Origin: Orientallactaga sibirica | Lineage: Eukaryota > Chordata > Mammalia > Rodentia > Dipodidae | Assembly: GCA_036365145.1 (NCBI GenBank) | Contig: JAEOAD010002182.1 | Span: 434,001-498,000, forward strand | Reading direction: 5' to 3' | Length of the DNA stretch: 64,000 nucleotides | Shown here: in pieces, positions 61,752 through 64,000 of the stretch | Layout: the number at the start of each line of letters is the position of its first letter | Numbering within the stretch: position 1 is the stretch's first letter | Program-made: the position numbers and the translations under genes | Notes under the pieces: model-generated | What the model saw: the letters and a program-made list of their open reading frames with translations, nothing else | Told to the model about the DNA's origin: nothing | Database searches by the model: none

Positions 61752-61921
61752 CTCTTTATTTATTTGTAAGCAAAGAGACAGTGGGTGCATCTGGGTTTCC
61801 TGTCACTGCAAATAAATTCCAAATATATATGACACTTTTTCAGTGGTAGGTACTGGAATCAAACCTGGGCTCTCAGGCTTTGCAAGCAAAGACCTTTAAC
61901 TACTTACTGAGCAATCACTCC
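61752..61921 (-). mobile_element. Dip SINE, old variant
   Basis: Reverse, GTAAGCAAAGAGACAGTGGG to AATCACTCCAGCT. Confidence 0.85.
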
Positions 61922-61934
61922 AGCTATTTAGTTT

Positions 61935-62185
61935 TATTTTATTATTTTTTTTTTTTTGAGAGAGAGACAGAGAGAGAAGGAGAGGAAGACAGATAGAGAT
62001 GGGCGTGCCAGCAGCCTCTCAGCTGCTGCAAATGAAATCCAGATGTGTGCACCCCCTTGTGGTCAAGTGAGGCATTGCACCCTTGCATCACTGCATCTGG
62101 CTAAACGTGGGACCTGGAGATTGGAACCAGCATTCTTAGGCTTAGGAGGCAGGCGTCTTAACTGCTAAGCCATCTCTCCAGCCCC
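61935..62185 (-). mobile_element. Dip-D SINE (long subfamily)
   Basis: Perfect 13-bp TSD AGCTATTTAGTTT at 61922-61934 and 62186-62198. Confidence 0.95.
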
Positions 62186-62204
62186 AGCTATTTAGTTTAA
62201 AATT

Positions 62205-62239
<35 letters not shown>

Positions 62240-62244
62240 TATTT

Positions 62245-62406
62245 ATATTTTTTTTTTTTTTGGTTTTTCGAGGTAGGGTCTCACTCTAGCCGAGGTTGAC
62301 CTGGAATTCACTATGTAGTCTCAAGGTGGCCTCAAAACCATGGTGATCTTCCTACCTCTGCCTCCCAAGTGCTGGGACTAAAGGTGCACACCACCATGCC
62401 CAGCTA
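62245..62406 (-). mobile_element. B1 SINE
   Basis: Reverse, complete, preceded by (TTTA)n. Confidence 0.93.
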
Positions 62407-62409
62407 AAA

Positions 62410-62462
62410 TATTTCTTATGTATTTATTTGCAAGCAAAGAGAGAAAGAGAGGGAGTGAAAGC
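62410..62462 (-). mobile_element. Dip SINE, 3' fragment
   Basis: TTATTTGCAAGCAAAGAGAGAAAG only. Confidence 0.7.
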
Positions 62463-62610
62463 ATGACCTGTTTTTATAGATCTAGGTGTCTGTCTTATAA
62501 GACTGTGTGAAGTTGGTGAAAATTTATCAATATGTACATAAAATATGTGCACTGCTCTGTACGTGTATGGCACTTTAGTAAAAAGATATTTTTTAAGTAG
62601 ATGCATGCCT

Positions 62611-62755
62611 AGCCAGGCATGCTGGCACATACCTTTAAACCCATCACTCAGGAGGCAGAGATAGGAGGATTGCTGTGAGTTTGAGACCAGCTACAGAGTT
62701 CCAAGTCAACCTGGACTAGATTGAGACCTCCCTACCTTGAAAATAACCTTTAAAA
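62611..62755 (+). mobile_element. B1 SINE, diverged
   Basis: Lacks part of the centre (GAGACCAGCTACAGAGTTCC). Confidence 0.88.
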
Positions 62756-62766
62756 AAATGCCTTTT

Positions 62767-62999
62767 CGGGCTGGAGAGATGGCTTAGCGGTTAAACGCTT
62801 GCCTATGAAGCCTAAGGACCCCGGTTCAAGGCTCGATTCTCCAGGACCCACATAAGCCAGATGCACAAGGGGGTGCATGCATCTGGAGTTCATTTGCAGT
62901 GGCTGGAGGCCCTGGCGCACCCATTCTCTCTCTCTCTACCTGCCTATTTCTGTATCTCTCTCTCTCAAATAAATAAATAAATAATAAAATATTTTTTTT
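62767..62999 (+). mobile_element. Dip SINE, B-box-insertion subfamily (ladder)
   Basis: GGTTCAAGGCTCGATTCTCC. Flanked by AAATGCCTTTT at 62756-62766 and 63000-63010. Confidence 0.95.
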
Positions 63000-63012
63000 A
63001 AATGCCTTTTCT

Positions 63013-63159
63013 AAGCCGGGCATGGTGGCGCACACCTTTAATCCCAGCACTCGCGTGGCAGAGGTAGGAGGATCGCCGAGAGTTCGCCACCCTGAGACTC
63101 CATAGTGAATTCCAGGTCAGCCTGGACTAGAGTGAGACCCTACCTTGAAAAGAAAAAAA
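63013..63159 (+). mobile_element. B1 SINE, young-type (ladder)
   Basis: Flanked by AAATGCCTTTT at 63000-63010 and 63160-63170. GAGGTAGGAGGATCGCCGAG retained. Confidence 0.95.
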
Positions 63160-63170
63160 AAATGCCTTTT

Positions 63171-63330
63171 AGCCGGGCGTGGTGGCGCATGCCTTTAATC
63201 CCAGCACTCGGGAGGCAGAGGTAGGAGGATCGCCGAGAGTTCGAGGCCACCCTGAGACTACATAGTTAATTCCAGGTCAGCCTGGACCAGAGTGAGACCC
63301 TACCTCGCAAAACCAAAAAAAAAAAAAAAA
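63171..63330 (+). mobile_element. B1 SINE, young-type (ladder)
   Basis: Near-perfect copy with intact CpGs and about 19 A; flanked by AAATGCCTTTT at 63160-63170 and 63331-63341. Confidence 0.96.
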
Positions 63331-63341
63331 AAATGCCTTTT

Positions 63342-63533
63342 AACCTAGCAAGTCAAATTCTAATTCTATTCCATTCCAAGGGGGAAAGTTCAGAAGTGAA
63401 TATGCAGTTGTCCTTCCCAAGTCTCCATCACATTGTTGTTCTACCAGTGTGGCAACTAAGTATCCAACCTGAGGCAGCAAGCTTATATGCTTCAGGCCAT
63501 AGTGTTCAGAAGGTGGGGTTATAAATCATGATG
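63342..63533. other. non-repetitive interval
   Basis: No recognised repeat or exon. Confidence 0.4.
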
Positions 63534-63685
63534 TTTAAAAAAAATTATTGTTTATGCACAAATGCAGAGAGGGGGGAGAGAGAGAGAATGGGTGTGCCAG
63601 TGCCTCCTACTGCTGCAAACTCCAGACACATGTCACTTTGTGCATCTGACTTTATGTGGATACTGAGTTCAATGACTTGGCTTGA
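63534..63685 (-). mobile_element. Dip SINE, old, head lost
   Basis: GGGTGTGCCAGTGCCTCC and CACTTTGTGCATCTGAC. Confidence 0.8.
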
Positions 63686-63689
63686 CAAG

Positions 63690-63890
63690 CTTAGTTCAAA
63701 CCCCAGCCTGGAAGCTTGCCAGCAGTGTGACCTTCGGTAAGGTTCTAACACTGTCATTAACCTGTCTGTCTCAGACACCCCATTGATAAAGTAGGGATAA
63801 TAGTACCTCCTTTATAAGATTGTGGGAGGGGAGCAAAATGAGATGATATGTACTAAGCCTCCAGAGCCATGCCTGGCATGGACCTGTGAT
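63690..63890 (-). mobile_element. MIR remnant
   Basis: GCAGTGTGACCTTCGGTAAGG, AGTAGGGATAATAGTACCTCC and GAGATGATATGTACTAAGC. Confidence 0.85.
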
Positions 63891-63912
63891 GTGTGATTGA
63901 CTGCTCAAGTTC

Positions 63913-63976
63913 TTATTTCATGCCAGGCATGCCTGTTATTCCAGCTACTTTGAAGGCTGACAAAAGGATCTTATGG
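63913..63976 (+). mobile_element. very old 7SL-derived SINE, fragment
   Basis: GCCTGTTATTCCAGCTACTTTGAAGGCTGA. Confidence 0.55.
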
Positions 63977-64000
63977 GCCGGGCGTGGTGGCACATGCCTT
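63977..64000 (+). mobile_element. B1 SINE, cut by window edge
   Basis: GGCCGGGCGTGGTGGCACATGCC start only. Confidence 0.88.

Overview
The window is mammalian nuclear DNA, about 64 kb, packed with short interspersed elements. Two SINE types dominate. One is a tRNA-derived element of roughly 190-230 bp that opens with GGGCTGGAGAGATGGCTTAG, carries A- and B-box promoter motifs and ends in a CT tract plus AATAAATAAA tail. The other is a roughly 140-150 bp 7SL-derived B1 element (GGGCGTGGTGGCGCACGCC, ending CTACCTCGAAAAACC). The first fits the Dip family (B2 superfamily) known from jerboas, jumping mice and birch mice. Together with B1, ID-like and B4-like elements this points to a dipodoid rodent such as a jerboa; the species is inferred. 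Older layers are MIR, L2, L1M, MER5/MER20-like and Tigger-like elements.

The only gene I can support is Rap1gap2 on the minus strand (a GTPase-activating protein for Rap1, found in platelets and neurons). The first coding exon (53290-53333, possibly extending to 53376) encodes MFGRKRSVSFGGFG plus two bases of a Trp codon. A 36-nt microexon (47814-47849) completes the Trp and encodes IDKTMLASLKV plus two bases of the next Lys codon. Both have good splice sites and compatible phase. The gene runs right to left, so 47850-53289 is the first coding intron, 1-47813 lies in the next intron (I found no further exon) and everything right of about 53376 is upstream intron or promoter-side sequence.

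Layout: 1-12.3 kb, mixed SINEs over old L1 debris, a possible L1 5' end (4.1-4.7 kb), a MaLR-type LTR inside a Dip (4.87-5.24 kb) and a small local duplication (8.9/10.2 kb). 12.3-16.9 kb, L2 remnants with fewer SINEs. 16.9-30.7 kb, very dense nested SINEs. 30.7-40.6 kb, SINE-poor with old MIR and hAT elements; 35.6-39.0 kb is the longest SINE-free block. 40.6-47.2 kb, an ancient antisense L1M bombarded by SINEs and B4s, plus a solo LTR (45.16-45.58 kb). 47.2-55.5 kb, the two exons in SINE-poor DNA, with a 33-bp-unit minisatellite at 48.57-49.47 kb. 55.5-64 kb, mixed unique and SINE-rich DNA.

The most informative structures are three ladders of serial SINE insertions at one reused target sequence, an internal empty-site control for a Dip insertion, and several Dip subfamilies with diagnostic insertions, one of which partly duplicates the RNA polymerase III B box. 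Repeat boundaries were read by eye and are good to about 10 bp unless a target-site duplication (TSD) is quoted. I see no tRNA gene, rRNA, CRISPR array or complete protein-coding gene.
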